From assembly GCA_964561035.1 (NCBI GenBank), contig CAZLNR010000034.1, positions 1-6,185 of the forward strand: DNA of 6,185 nucleotides, in the 5' to 3' direction. Positions 5,485 through 6,185 of this stretch are shown one piece after another. This DNA comes from XYD2-FULL-39-9 sp964561035 (GTDB taxonomy: Bacteria > Patescibacteriota > Patescibacteriia > Magasanikbacterales > GWA2-37-8). The notes below the pieces were generated by a model. The model was not told the origin of the DNA, did not search any database, and was given only the letters and a program-made list of their open reading frames with translations. The position numbers and the translations under genes were made by a program. Positions within the stretch are counted from its first letter, which is position 1. The number at the start of each line of letters is the position of its first letter.

Positions 5485-6185
5485 ACTGCCACGTCATGAC
5501 CCGATATGCGCCGCACTATAAACTTCACTAACTCCAACATCGGAATAATACTAACAAGAACAGCGGATATCACTTTCCAGTCTTCAATCGACAAAGGAGT
5601 TATTCCAAAAAGCGTCCGGGCTGCCGGTATATACATAATCGGCAGTAGGAGCAAAAGCTCAGAGAGAACCGCCCAATTAAGCCACTTATTAGCAAAGGGC
5701 TTATACAACACCGAGTGCGCAATTGACCTAAAACTATATGCATTTAAAAACTGAATAATAACCAAAGACACAAATACCATTGTCATAGCATGCGCATCTG
5801 TCCTGCCTGAATTACGCGCCCATATAAACAAAAATGTATTAACACACACCGACCATATTGCTCCTGCAACCATCAAAAATACGAGCGATTTACTAAACAA
5901 CGTATCAGATGATTTTCTCGGTTTCTGCACCATAACATTTTTACCTGGAGGATCAACAGCCAAAGCTAGAGCGGGCAAACCATCCGAAGTTAAATTTACA
6001 TATAAAATCTGAACTGCAGTTAATGGAAGTGGCAGGCCCAAAATAGAAGCGGTTACTATCAAACCAATTTCTCCCAAATTTGAAGAAATCAGATATGCCA
6101 AGAATTTTTTAATGTTTGTAAAAATTACCCGCCCCTCTTCTACCGCTGCAACTATAGAAGAAAAATTGTCATCTGTAAGGGTCAT
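5481..6185 (-). CDS. P-type calcium-class (P2A-like) cation-transporting ATPase, C-terminal part (cut by window edge)
   Basis: The 234 visible residues are the C-terminal quarter of a P-type ATPase; full members are about 850-950 residues. The frame is open to the right edge, and the first codon, an ATG, is internal: the following LTDDNFSSIVAAVEEGR is the conserved segment at the end of the P domain. Membrane helices M5-M10 follow. M5 has SSNLGE with Asn36 and Glu39, matching SERCA Asn768 and Glu771. M6 has NLTSDGLPALA with Asn64, Ser67 and Asp68, matching SERCA Asn796, Thr799 and Asp800. M8 has Gln145 where SERCA has Glu908. This set is typical of bacterial and SPCA/PMR1-like pumps that move Ca2+, and in some cases Mn2+, out of the cytoplasm. 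The phosphorylation site (DKTG) and the nucleotide domain are outside the window. No terminator follows; the stop lies in the tRNA promoter. Confidence 0.92.
   Translation of the reverse strand: MTLTDDNFSSIVAAVEEGRVIFTNIKKFLAYLISSNLGEIGLIVTASILGLPLPLTAVQILYVNLTSDGLPALALAVDPPGKNVMVQKPRKSSDTLFSKSLVFLMVAGAIWSVCVNTFLFIWARNSGRTDAHAMTMVFVSLVIIQFLNAYSFRSIAHSVLYKPFANKWLNWAVLSELLLLLPIMYIPAARTLFGITPLSIEDWKVISAVLVSIIPMLELVKFIVRRISGHDVAV

Overview
The window is AT-rich and gene-dense, with low-GC codon usage and four features that together suggest a Candidate Phyla Radiation / Patescibacteria genome (Parcubacteria-like). The features are a secreted protein with the N-terminal NYQGRL module often seen in these bacteria, coding starts without Shine-Dalgarno sites, very short mRNA leaders placed just after extended -10 promoters, and tRNA genes without an encoded CCA. 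This placement is an inference from style and protein families; no marker gene in the window proves it. TGA is used as an ordinary stop, so there is no sign of UGA recoding.

Layout. Positions 1-1010 (minus) hold the N-terminal 336 codons of a secreted, low-complexity beta-rich surface protein that runs off the left edge. A 131-bp divergent promoter region follows. A Wzx-type polysaccharide flippase (1142-2587, plus) comes next, then an AI-2E/PerM family membrane protein (2633-3688, plus) with its own promoter, whose -35 overlaps the flippase stop codon. A perfect 15-bp-stem bidirectional terminator (3705-3737) separates these from the convergent minus-strand genes. On the minus strand, read from the right, are the C-terminal part of a P-type calcium-class ATPase (5481-6185, cut by the window edge), a strong tRNA promoter whose -35 overlaps that gene's stop codon, a degenerate tRNA-Gly-like repeat, tRNA-Gly(GCC), initiator tRNA-fMet(CAT), a small intrinsic terminator, and an Nramp manganese/divalent metal importer, mntH (3742-5097).

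How the parts relate. The right half pairs a metal importer (Nramp) with a metal-exporting P-type ATPase on the same strand, separated by a tRNA operon. The ATPase keeps the site-II calcium ligands but has Gln at the SERCA Glu908 position, as in SPCA-type Ca/Mn pumps, so a shared role in Mn/Ca homeostasis is possible but not shown. The left half is cell-envelope related: a secreted protein, a glycan-lipid flippase and a membrane permease-like protein. I see no convincing new multi-gene system. The points most worth a second look are the decayed tRNA-like repeat in the tRNA operon leader, the unusual A1xA72 initiator tRNA, the recurrent short-leader extended -10 promoters (two of which overlap upstream stop codons), and the conflicting start signals of the surface protein next to poly-A tracts.
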